A stretch of DNA of 6,160 bases, taken from contig CALLIQ010000711.1 of assembly GCA_938008925.1 (NCBI GenBank), positions 1 through 6,160 on the forward strand, in the 5' to 3' direction. The position numbers and the translations under genes are program-made. Under the pieces are notes generated by a model. That model was not told the DNA's origin. It saw only the letters and a list, made by a program, of their open reading frames with translations, and did no database searches. Positions 1-6,004 of this stretch are shown here, one piece after another. Source of the DNA: an uncultured Acidimicrobiales bacterium (GTDB lineage Bacteria; Actinomycetota; Acidimicrobiia; Acidimicrobiales; SZUA-35). The stretch's first letter is position 1. Each line of letters starts with the position of its first letter.

Positions 1-199
1 GATCGAGGCCGATCGTCACGTCCGCGATCGATCCGCTGGTGAGTCCGCTGAGATCGGTGAGCGCTCGCAGCGTGACTCGGTGCGCATCCCGCTCGACGAT
101 GACGCCGTCGGGCAGCGTGCCTTGCGCCAACAGGGCGCGAGTGGTGTCCACGATGACGGCTCCAGACGACGTGACAGATGGGCGGCCAGTCTTGCCCAC
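1..199 (-). CDS. Unrecognised protein, N-terminal part (runs off left edge)
   Basis: The minus strand is open from a GTG at 199-197 to the window edge, giving 66 codons with no stop. The peptide begins (V/M)GKTGRPSVTSSGAVIVDTT and ends near SGSIADVTIGLD. It alternates short hydrophobic strands with turns, and has no signal peptide, membrane segment or motif I can name. A TAAGG purine run lies just upstream of the GTG at 199. A second in-frame GTG at 151-149 (peptide starting with the residues DTTRALLAQG) has GGAG eight bases upstream. Codons between the two GTGs are less GC-biased at the third position than those after, so the shorter start is a real alternative. The gene is divergent from the HExxH gene at 266 and shares its upstream region. 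I regard it as a real gene because of its clean codon bias and ribosome-binding sites, but its function is unknown. Confidence 0.55.
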   Translation of the reverse strand, partial: MGKTGRPSVTSSGAVIVDTTRALLAQGTLPDGVIVERDAHRVTLRALTDLSGLTSGSIADVTIGLD

Positions 200-216
200 C
201 GCGGCCCTTAGTCAGA

Positions 217-243
217 CCAAAGGCAACCAAAGAGCCTCCAAAG
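217..243. repeat. Three CCAAAG direct repeats, 10-11 bp period, in divergent intergenic region
   Basis: The hexamer CCAAAG occurs at 217-222, 227-232 and 238-243, so successive copies start 10 and 11 bases apart, about one helical turn. The array lies between the divergent starts at 199 (or 151) on the minus strand and 266 on the plus strand. Same-face direct repeats of this spacing are what SARP/OmpR-type winged-helix regulators typically bind, and such a regulator is encoded 0.8 kb downstream. The repeats are seen directly; the operator role is inference. Confidence 0.5.
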
Positions 244-265
244 CAGGGCTCATCACGGTCCGGGC

Positions 266-871
266 ATGTGGAAACTCATGCTCTCGATCGTGATCGGCGT
301 TGGCCTCGTTCCCGCCTCGCCGATCTCCGTGGCTCCATCCATCGCGGACCCCGCTGACATTCAACCGATGGTCGTGATGGTCGACATGCCGGAAGCTCTG
401 CAAGACATGGCTGGGTGGGCGGTCGATCTGTTCGACCAAGCGTCGCTCGAGCTACCGGTCATCCGGTTCGTTCATCACGCAGGAGCGACCAAGCCATGTG
501 CCGATCGGCCGGGACGCCATCGGTTCATCGACGGTGTGAGCGTGATCGACATCTGTGCAACCGAGCCCAACAAGGCAACGCGGGTGATGATCCTGCACGA
601 GACGGCCCACGCTTGGGCCGCTCACGACCTCTCACCCGAACGAAAGCTCGAGTTCCAGGAGCTGAGGGGTTGGACGTACTGGCGGAACCACGACGCCGCG
701 CCGTGGCACGAGAACGGCACCGAGCAGGCTGCCGAGATCATGGTCTGGGGTCTGATCGACGAACCGTTGGGGATCGTCCGGATCTACGACGCGACCTGTG
801 CCGACCTCGACGCCGGCTACCGGGCCTTGACGGGGTCGGCGCCGCTGCACGGATTCCGTGATCTCTGCTGA
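266..871 (+). CDS. Exported HExxH protein, putative zinc metallopeptidase of gluzincin type
   Basis: This 201-residue protein has an N-terminal export signal: a short basic start (MWK), a hydrophobic stretch over residues 4-20 and a likely cleavage after the SIA at 25-27. The mature part carries HETAH at 111-115, the zinc-binding and catalytic motif of zincin peptidases. About 40 residues later, in an ENGTEQAAE segment (149-157), Glu153 or Glu157 could be the third zinc ligand, as in gluzincins. Cysteines at 78, 97, 178 and 201 could form two disulfides, which fits an exported protein. The start is ATG 266 because the upstream frame has a stop at 209-211 and no other start codon in between, and because Met5 would lose the basic N-region; no strong ribosome-binding site is visible. 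The family is not one I can name, and the substrate is unknown. A non-peptidase metal-binding role remains possible. Confidence 0.8.
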   Translation: MWKLMLSIVIGVGLVPASPISVAPSIADPADIQPMVVMVDMPEALQDMAGWAVDLFDQASLELPVIRFVHHAGATKPCADRPGRHRFIDGVSVIDICATEPNKATRVMILHETAHAWAAHDLSPERKLEFQELRGWTYWRNHDAAPWHENGTEQAAEIMVWGLIDEPLGIVRIYDATCADLDAGYRALTGSAPLHGFRDLC

Positions 872-884
872 CGTTCTCTGCTGA
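862..884 (+). repeat. 10-bp direct repeat spanning a stop codon
   Basis: TCTCTGCTGA occurs at 862-871 and again at 875-884, 13 bases apart. The first copy contains the TGA stop of the HExxH gene, and the second lies just beyond it. It looks like a small local duplication. I see no hairpin or T-run that would make it a terminator. Confidence 0.35.
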
Positions 885-935
885 ACGCTGCACGCCGAGA
901 CGGGTTTGTCACCGCCCTGACCAGGGGCTTCGCGC

Positions 936-954
936 ACTTATGTCGTTCCTAAGT
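936..954. promoter_or_regulatory. AT-rich inverted repeat upstream of the giant regulator gene
   Basis: ACTTA (936-940) and TAAGT (950-954) form a perfect 5-bp inverted repeat with a 9-base spacer, centred about 84 bases before the ATG at 1029. It is the most AT-rich patch in the 872-1028 gap, so it could be an operator or part of the promoter. I could not place a convincing -35/-10 pair. The rest of the gap shows nothing recognisable apart from the ribosome-binding site. Confidence 0.3.
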
Positions 955-1015
955 CGGGCGTGGGAGGGTGGTCGGTGTCGCCAGCTGCATCCAGCCGCTC
1001 GCGTTGAGTGGCTGC

Positions 1016-1023
1016 GGTGAGGG
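1016..1023 (+). promoter_or_regulatory. Ribosome-binding site that sets the start at 1029
   Basis: GGTGAGGG sits five bases before the ATG at 1029. It overlaps the first codons that would be used by an alternative in-frame GTG at 1008. The peptide from 1029 begins MEFRVLGKLEV, which matches the usual first strand of SARP proteins. This decides for 1029. Confidence 0.65.
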
Positions 1024-1028
1024 ACCCC

Positions 1029-1766
1029 ATGGAATTTCGAGTTCTCGGCAAGTTGGAAGTCGAGCGCGACGGGACGACCGTCGATCTGGGCGCATTCCGG
1101 CAACGGGCCTTGTTCGGTCTGCTGTTGACGGCACCGAACTCGGTCTGGTCGACGGATCAGATCATCGATGGGCTCTGGGGAGAAGAGGCAGCCGGCGACA
1201 AGCAGAACGCTCTCTGGGTCTACGTGTCCGGTCTCCGAAAGGCACTGGAGCCAGACCGAGAGAAGCGAACCGATGGATCGATTCTGCTGACGAGGGCACC
1301 GGGCTACCTCGTCCAGATCGATCCAGAGGCCCTCGACTCGGTTCGGTTCGAGCGGCTCGTCGCGGAGGGGCGATCGCTTCTCGACACCGACCCACCCGCA
1401 GCCTCGCTGGTTCTGAGCGAGGCACTCGCCATGTGGCGGGGCCAGCCGTTCGAGGACTTCACGTATGAATCGTTCGCCCAGGCCGAGATCGCACGGCTGA
1501 ACGAACTGCGAATCGAGGCCGTCGGTGCACGAATCGACGCTGATCTGGCTTGCGGTCGATCACGCGAGTTGGTGTCGGAGTTGGAGAGTCTCGTGCGTCA
1601 GCATCCGCTGCGCGAGGAACTGACCGGCCAATGGATGCTCGCTCTGTACCGGTCCGGGCGACAAGCCGATGCGCTGCGAGCGTTCGATGCGCTGAAGTCT
1701 CGGCTCGTCGAAGAACTGGGCGTCGACCCGTCGGCCGAAGTGCGTCGATTGCGCGATCGGATGCTC
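1029..1766 (+). other. Domains: SARP winged helix and BTAD
   Basis: The first 96 residues follow the trans_reg_C pattern: MEFRVLGKLEV strand, RQRALFGLLL helix, STDQIIDGLWG, a recognition-helix region ending YVSGLRKAL, and the terminal hairpin with APGYLV. Residues 103-246 are the helical, TPR-like BTAD domain, with RFERLVAEGR near its start, LREELTGQWMLALYRSGRQA in the middle and ELGVDPSAEVRRL at its end. This pair defines AfsR/SARP transcription activators, which bind direct repeats near the -35 region and recruit RNA polymerase. A 25-residue linker rich in Gly, Ser and Ala leads to the kinase. Confidence 0.92.
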
Positions 1767-4700
1767 GACGGTGATGAGTCGCTCGGAGCCCAGCGGTCCG
1801 CCGACATGTCGGTAGGAGCGTCGCCGGGACTGGCCGTGCGGGGATACGAACTTCGTGAGCAGATCGGTGCTGGCGACTTCGGCGTTGCCTATCGGGCCTA
1901 TCAACCCGCTGTTGGCCGCGAGGTCGCGATCAAGATCATCCGCTCCGAGCTCGCGAACGACCCGAGCTTCATCCGTCGTTTCGAGGCCGAGGCTCGCCTC
2001 GTCGCGCAGCTCGAGCATCCGCACATCGTCCCCCTCTACGACTTCTGGCGTGAGCCCGATGCGGCGTACCTCGTGATGCGGTTGATGACCGGCGGCACCC
2101 TGGCCGACGCGCTCGATGACGGCGCGCTCACTCCGGTCCATGCCTCGTCGGTCGCTGACCAACTCGCTGGCGCGCTGCACGCAGCCCATCGCAGTGGCGT
2201 CGTTCACCGCGACGTGAAGCCGTCCAACGTGCTCATCGACAAGGACGGGAACGCCTACCTCTCCGACTTCGGCATCGCGATCGGCACCGGTGACGAGGTG
2301 GCGCTCGACGGCTCGATCCCGATGTCTGTGACCGTCCCGTATGCCTCGCCCGAGCAACTCGACGGCGAGACGGCGGTGGCGTCGTCCGATGTGTTCAGCC
2401 TCGGCGTGGTCATCGCTCAAGCGTTGACCGGCATGAATGGGGATGTCGACCAGATCAGGGGAGCCTTGCCGACACCGGCCCGGCCGGTCATCGACCGGGC
2501 AACCGCGACCGATGCCGACGAGCGAGGCGATGCCATCTCGTTTGCGCAAGACCTCCAGCTCGCTCTCGCTGGCAGGGAGTCGGCACCGGTGATCGACACA
2601 GGTGCCGAGCTCGCCAACCCATACAAGGGTTTGCGCCCGTTCTCTGGCACCGACGTGGGCGAGTTCTTCGGCCGAGATCGGGTCGTCGATCGGCTGGTCG
2701 CTCAACTCGGATCGCCGGGCCTTCGCGGTCGGTTTGTCGCGGTGGTCGGCCCGAGCGGGGCGGGGAAGTCGAGCGTGGTCAAAGCTGGCCTGTTGCCGGC
2801 CTTGCGCGGGGGCGCATTGCCAGGGTCGGAGCACTGGTTCGTCGTCGAGATGACGCCAGCTCCCCACCCGTTCGAGTCACTCGAGGATGCACTCCTGGGC
2901 GTTGCCGTCAACCCACCGGCATCGTTGCTCGAGCTTCTCGTTCGCGGCGAGTCAGGCCTGGACGAAGCCGTGCGGGCCGTGCTGCCTGCCGATGGGTCGC
3001 AGATTCTTCTCGTCATCGACCAGTTCGAGGAGCTGTTCAGCCAGGTCGCGCCTTCGACCGCGAAGCGGTTCCTCGATGCTCTCGCCTTTGCCGTCAACGC
3101 AGAGCACAGCCGGTTGAAGCTCGTGTTGACCTTGCGGGCGGACTTCTATGACCGGCCGCTCAGCCACAACGGTCTCGGGGAGCTCCTCCGTGAGGGGACG
3201 CAGGTCATCACGCCGATGAACCCCGAACAGCTGGAGCAAGCGATCACCGGACCGGTGCGTCCGCTCGGGGTGACCTTCGACGCCGCGGTCGTGGCTGAGC
3301 TGGTCCGCGAGGTGGTCGACCGGACCGGTGCGCTCCCGTTGCTGCAGTACGCGTTGACCGAGCTGTTCGAGCGCCGACAAGGGGCACGGATCACGGCGGC
3401 GGCCTACCACGACCTCGGCGGCTTGTCTGGGGCCCTCGTACAGCGCGCCGATGGGCTGCTCGCTGGTTTTGATGTGCCCGCGAAGGAAGCGGCCCGACAG
3501 GTCTTCTTGCGGCTGGTCACCCTCGGCGACGGCGAGGGGCAGAGCGACACGCGGCGCCGGGTGCGTCAGAGTGAACTGGACGAGCTCGGTCTCGATCGCA
3601 ACGACCTTCGCATCGTCCTCGAGACGTTCGGGCGACATCGACTCCTGAGCTTCGATCGCGATGCGGTGACCCGAGGCCCGACCGTCGAGATCTCCCACGA
3701 AGCGTTGTTGTCGGAGTGGACGAGCCTGCGCGACTGGATCGAGGCGGCGCGCGACGACGTTCGTAACCAGCGTCGGATCGCCAGCGCGATGCTCGAGTGG
3801 AAGCTCAGCGAGGAGAGCGACGGTTACCTGCTGCGCGGCGGACGACTCGACCAGCTCGACGGTTGGTCCCGCTCGGCGAACATTGCGTTGTCCGTCGCCG
3901 AGCAGCGCTTTGTCGACCTCAGTCGGGCAGCACGAGATCGCGCCGCCGACGAGGACCAGGCTCGCGAGCACCGCATCGTCGAGGCCGAGCGGGAGGTGAA
4001 CGCTCGCCGTCGTCAGTTGGTCGTTGCCGGTGTGCTCGGTGTCATCGTCGCTGGGCTGGCGATCTTCGGGATCACGCAGTGGGTCGTTGCGTCGAACGCA
4101 CGTGACGAAGCGTCGGACGCCCGGCTCGAAGCCGAAGCGGCCCGCGATGCAAGCAATCGTCTGGTCGTCTCGGAGCAATTTCGCATCGCTTCTGACTCGG
4201 CGCTCACCGGCGACTCTGAACTCGCGCTGCTGTTCGCCGTCGAGGCGGTGCGCTCGACGAACGATCTCGGATACGCAACCGAAGAAGCCATCGACTCGCT
4301 GCATTGGGCCCTTCAGGAACGCGGCGTCCCCTATCCGGTCGGCGCTGACGCGGTCGTGACCATTCGCTCGGGCCCGACCGGACTGACCGGCGTGTTCCCC
4401 TTGCCTCCCGCAGAGTTGGTCGCCCTCGCCGAGGGCTCGACCGATCGACGACTCACCGAGGGCGAGTGCTTGCTCGGTAGCGAGTTCGGGTGCCCCGAGC
4501 CGGGGCCGATCGACGTCGACCTACCCCTGCGATTCGGATTGGACGAGTACGTCGTCAACATCCCCGAGGTGCTTCCCGGCGTGCCAGCGTTCGGCGACGG
4601 CGAGCTCGCTGGCACCCGTGTCACGCTCGCGGTCGCGTCCACCGTTGGTCGGGACGAAGGCATCCGGGCAGAGCTCGATCGCTTCACCGAGCTCACGGGG

Positions 4701-5894
4701 ATCGAGGTCGAGCTCGTCAGCAACTTCGACTTCGACATCACCCGCCTCCTCGCCACCGGTGGCCTGGTCTCAGCGCCGGACGTGATCGGCTTCTTCTCTG
4801 CTCCACCTCCGTGGGCCGCGGACCGAGTCGTCGACCTCTCCACCTATCTCGACGAAGACGCCCTTCGAGCTGACTTCGGCGACTACCTCGTCGACGCGAC
4901 CACGTCGGATGACGGTGAGCTCCAGAGCGTCATCATGAACACGAGTCCGGCCGGGCTCGTCTTCTACCCGAAGCAGAGATTCGACGAGGCTGGCTACACG
5001 GTGCCGACGACGTGGGACGAGCTCGTCACCCTCTCGAGCCAGATGGTCGACGACGGAAACGAACCCTGGTGTTTCAGCTGGGAGGCCGGTTTCGCGAGCG
5101 GATTCGCTGGCAGCGACTTCCTCGAGAGTCTGGTGCTTCGGGTCGCCGGCACCGAGGTGTACGACGGATGGGCATCAGGTGCGATCGGCTTCGACGACCC
5201 GCGGATCGTCGAAGCGGCGATGCTCGGCGAGGAGCTGCTCTTCACGCCGGGGTTCGTCTCCGGCGGAAGTGACTCGATCAGTCGTTCGCCGTGGCAATAC
5301 CCGGCGCTGCGGATGCTCGATGAGACCCCGCTGCCGGAGGACGTCGGGCCGCGGTGCTGGCTCGCTCACCAGTCAGCGCAGATGATCGACATTCTCGGGC
5401 CACCGGAAGACCCGCGCTCGGGCCGACTGGGCGAGGACATCGACTACTTCATGCTCCCGCCGCTCGTCGCCGGTGACCCCGCCAACATCAGTGGTGGCAC
5501 CATTCGTGCCACGACCTTGACCGACCGCCCGGAGGTTCGGGCATTGATGGCGTACATCGCCAGTCCGGAGTGGGGCGAGGTGTGGGCCGGCGTCGACTCG
5601 ATCGGCGAGACGTTCTTCTCCTCGAATCGTCGATTCGACACCTTTGCGTATGTGGGGCAGCGCACCCAACCGAACATCAGTGTGCGTCTGAGGATCCATG
5701 AGGACAATCGGCGCGGGCTCGACGACGGCTCGTGGCGGGTCGGCGCTTCTGATCTCATGCCGCTCGAGTTCTCGACATGGACGAACGAGTACGTTCCCGG
5801 ACCGTTCTGGCAGGGAATGATCGACTGGGCTGACCAGACCAAGCCTGTCGATGAGGTATTCGCTGACATCCAGACGGCTCGCGAACAGTCCTGA
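1029..5894 (+). CDS. Giant transmembrane regulator: SARP/BTAD - Ser/Thr kinase - nSTAND1 ATPase - TM - solute-binding domain
   Basis: This uninterrupted protein of about 1,621 residues joins five modules. Residues 1-96 are an OmpR/SARP winged helix and 103-246 a BTAD domain. Residues 272-513 are a PknB-like kinase with all catalytic motifs. Residues 530-950 are an nSTAND1 P-loop ATPase. Residues 997-1021 form the only transmembrane helix. Residues 1022-1156 are linkers normally found around a WD40 propeller, and 1194-1621 are a family 1 solute-binding domain. Basic residues (NARRRQ) just before the membrane helix place the DNA-binding, kinase and ATPase parts in the cytoplasm and the binding domain outside. 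The inferred role is a one-protein receptor and transcription factor, comparable to AfsK plus AfsR fused, with membrane topology like CadC. Ligand, targets and regulon are unknown. There is no sign of frameshift or degradation. The individual domains are assigned with high confidence; the combined mechanism is inference. Confidence 0.93.
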   Translation: MEFRVLGKLEVERDGTTVDLGAFRQRALFGLLLTAPNSVWSTDQIIDGLWGEEAAGDKQNALWVYVSGLRKALEPDREKRTDGSILLTRAPGYLVQIDPEALDSVRFERLVAEGRSLLDTDPPAASLVLSEALAMWRGQPFEDFTYESFAQAEIARLNELRIEAVGARIDADLACGRSRELVSELESLVRQHPLREELTGQWMLALYRSGRQADALRAFDALKSRLVEELGVDPSAEVRRLRDRMLDGDESLGAQRSADMSVGASPGLAVRGYELREQIGAGDFGVAYRAYQPAVGREVAIKIIRSELANDPSFIRRFEAEARLVAQLEHPHIVPLYDFWREPDAAYLVMRLMTGGTLADALDDGALTPVHASSVADQLAGALHAAHRSGVVHRDVKPSNVLIDKDGNAYLSDFGIAIGTGDEVALDGSIPMSVTVPYASPEQLDGETAVASSDVFSLGVVIAQALTGMNGDVDQIRGALPTPARPVIDRATATDADERGDAISFAQDLQLALAGRESAPVIDTGAELANPYKGLRPFSGTDVGEFFGRDRVVDRLVAQLGSPGLRGRFVAVVGPSGAGKSSVVKAGLLPALRGGALPGSEHWFVVEMTPAPHPFESLEDALLGVAVNPPASLLELLVRGESGLDEAVRAVLPADGSQILLVIDQFEELFSQVAPSTAKRFLDALAFAVNAEHSRLKLVLTLRADFYDRPLSHNGLGELLREGTQVITPMNPEQLEQAITGPVRPLGVTFDAAVVAELVREVVDRTGALPLLQYALTELFERRQGARITAAAYHDLGGLSGALVQRADGLLAGFDVPAKEAARQVFLRLVTLGDGEGQSDTRRRVRQSELDELGLDRNDLRIVLETFGRHRLLSFDRDAVTRGPTVEISHEALLSEWTSLRDWIEAARDDVRNQRRIASAMLEWKLSEESDGYLLRGGRLDQLDGWSRSANIALSVAEQRFVDLSRAARDRAADEDQAREHRIVEAEREVNARRRQLVVAGVLGVIVAGLAIFGITQWVVASNARDEASDARLEAEAARDASNRLVVSEQFRIASDSALTGDSELALLFAVEAVRSTNDLGYATEEAIDSLHWALQERGVPYPVGADAVVTIRSGPTGLTGVFPLPPAELVALAEGSTDRRLTEGECLLGSEFGCPEPGPIDVDLPLRFGLDEYVVNIPEVLPGVPAFGDGELAGTRVTLAVASTVGRDEGIRAELDRFTELTGIEVELVSNFDFDITRLLATGGLVSAPDVIGFFSAPPPWAADRVVDLSTYLDEDALRADFGDYLVDATTSDDGELQSVIMNTSPAGLVFYPKQRFDEAGYTVPTTWDELVTLSSQMVDDGNEPWCFSWEAGFASGFAGSDFLESLVLRVAGTEVYDGWASGAIGFDDPRIVEAAMLGEELLFTPGFVSGGSDSISRSPWQYPALRMLDETPLPEDVGPRCWLAHQSAQMIDILGPPEDPRSGRLGEDIDYFMLPPLVAGDPANISGGTIRATTLTDRPEVRALMAYIASPEWGEVWAGVDSIGETFFSSNRRFDTFAYVGQRTQPNISVRLRIHEDNRRGLDDGSWRVGASDLMPLEFSTWTNEYVPGPFWQGMIDWADQTKPVDEVFADIQTAREQS
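1842..2567 (+). other. Domain: Ser/Thr protein kinase with all catalytic residues
   Basis: Residues 272-513 contain the Gly-rich loop IGAGDFGVAY (279-288), VAIK with Lys302, the helix-C glutamate at about Glu321, HRDVKPSN with Asp395 and Asn400, DFG at 413-415, an activation segment ending VPYASPEQ with Thr435 before it, and DVFSLG with Asp454. Every residue needed for phosphotransfer is present, so it is probably active. The region after helix F is short, but the closing PVIDRATATDADERG pattern typical of PknB-like kinases is there. The substrate is unknown; the neighbouring BTAD or ATPase domains of the same chain are obvious candidates. Confidence 0.9.
2616..3878 (+). other. Domain: nSTAND1 P-loop ATPase
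   Basis: The domain opens with NPYKGLRPFSGTDVGEFFGR (530-549), the signature lead-in of nSTAND1 proteins. Walker A is GPSGAGKSS at 574-582 with Lys580. Walker B is LLVIDQFEELF at 660-670 with Asp664 and acidic Glu667/Glu668. LTLRADFYDRPL (701-712) supplies a sensor-type arginine, and GALPLLQYALTELF (767-780) starts the winged-helix part. ISHEALLSEW (888-897) and LLRGGRLDQL (934-943) are conserved late motifs. STAND ATPases are nucleotide-controlled switches that change oligomeric state when a sensor domain is occupied; here the sensor would be the extracellular part. Confidence 0.9.
4017..4091 (+). other. Single transmembrane helix
   Basis: Residues 997-1021 run LVVAGVLGVIVAGLAIFGIT then QWVVA, an uninterrupted hydrophobic stretch of helix-spanning length. 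It follows a highly charged, probably coiled-coil region (residues 957-995) ending in NARRRQ, so the positive-inside rule puts the N-terminus in the cytoplasm. I see no second hydrophobic segment long enough to span the membrane. Confidence 0.88.
4092..4496 (+). other. WD40-flanking linkers without a propeller
   Basis: Residues 1022-1100 (from SNARDEASDARLEAEAARDA to SLHWALQERGV) form the helical segment, with an ELALLFAVEA core, that in nSTAND1-WD40 proteins joins the membrane helix to the propeller. About 25 residues later, 1126-1156 carry PPAELVALAEG, RRLTEGEC and a second Cys-Pro, resembling the segment that usually follows the last WD40 blade. No WD40 repeat lies between them. The motif likenesses are from memory of the family; the missing propeller is seen directly. 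Confidence 0.6.
4608..5891 (+). other. Domain: extracellular solute-binding protein family 1, alpha-glucoside (AglE-like) type
   Basis: Residues 1194-1621 start with a TRVTLAVAST strand followed by ELDRFTELTGIEVEL, the usual first strand-helix of ABC sugar-binding proteins. VFYPKQRFDEAGYTVPTTWD (1311-1330) is the family 1 hinge motif. NEPWCFSWEAGFASG, LESLVLRVAGTEVYDGW and IGFDDPRIVEAA (1344-1398), then RCWLAHQSAQMI (1442-1453), resemble AglE-type alpha-glucoside binding proteins, including two cysteines (1348, 1443) that may pair. There is no signal peptide or lipobox at its start, since the membrane helix anchors it. The sugar specificity is inferred only from resemblance. Confidence 0.82.
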
Positions 5895-5953
5895 CGGTCG
5901 AGGTTTGAACGGCAGATGACCGCCATCACGCCAGCGGGAGGCCGTCGAGTGAA

Positions 5954-5975
5954 AGTCCGACAGTGGCGTTGGACT
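5954..5975 (+). promoter_or_regulatory. Hairpin 1 upstream of GAPDH gene
   Basis: AGTCCGAC (5954-5961) pairs with GTTGGACT (5968-5975) over eight positions, one being a G-U pair in RNA, with a six-base loop AGTGGC. It lies 59 bases after the stop of the giant gene and abuts a second hairpin with no gap. No T-run follows, so it is not a standard intrinsic terminator. Confidence 0.5.
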
Positions 5976-5994
5976 CTGACCAACGGCCGGTCAG
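5976..5994 (+). promoter_or_regulatory. Hairpin 2 immediately before GAPDH gene
   Basis: CTGACC (5976-5981) pairs perfectly with GGTCAG (5989-5994) around a seven-base loop AACGGCC. It ends 10 bases before the ATG at 6005, next to the G-run at 5998-6002 that is the only candidate ribosome-binding site. In RNA it could stack on hairpin 1 and affect translation initiation; as DNA it could be an operator. The remaining intergenic stretch, 5895-5953, has only a weak CGGTC/GACCG inverted repeat (5895-5899 and 5918-5922) and no promoter I can defend. Confidence 0.5.
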
Positions 5995-6004
5995 TCTGGG
6001 GGTC

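Noticed and set aside
39..293. 84-codon plus-strand frame at the left edge
   Set aside because: It is Ser/Arg-rich, lies opposite the better-supported minus-strand partial gene and overlaps the start of the HExxH gene.
906..911. TTGTCA as a -35 box for the giant gene
   Set aside because: It matches five of six consensus bases, but at 16-18 bases spacing the sequence is GC-rich and has no -10-like hexamer.
1008..1028. Upstream GTG start for the giant protein
   Set aside because: The ribosome-binding site at 1016-1023 fits the ATG at 1029, and the SARP fold starts at MEFRVLG; the seven extra residues have no counterpart in the family.
1560..2867. Long open frame on the minus strand (about 435 codons) opposite the BTAD, kinase and ATPase start
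   Set aside because: It is antisense to clearly conserved domains, its translation is rich in Arg, His and Asp with no recognisable domain, and such frames are common opposite GC-rich genes.
2952..4304. Long open frame on the minus strand (about 450 codons) opposite the ATPase and membrane helix
   Set aside because: It has low-complexity, Arg/Gln-rich composition and no motif, and sits wholly opposite the conserved nSTAND1 domain; it is a codon-bias shadow.
5895..5922. CGGTC/GACCG inverted repeat as terminator of the giant gene
   Set aside because: The stem is only five pairs with an 18-base loop and no T-run.
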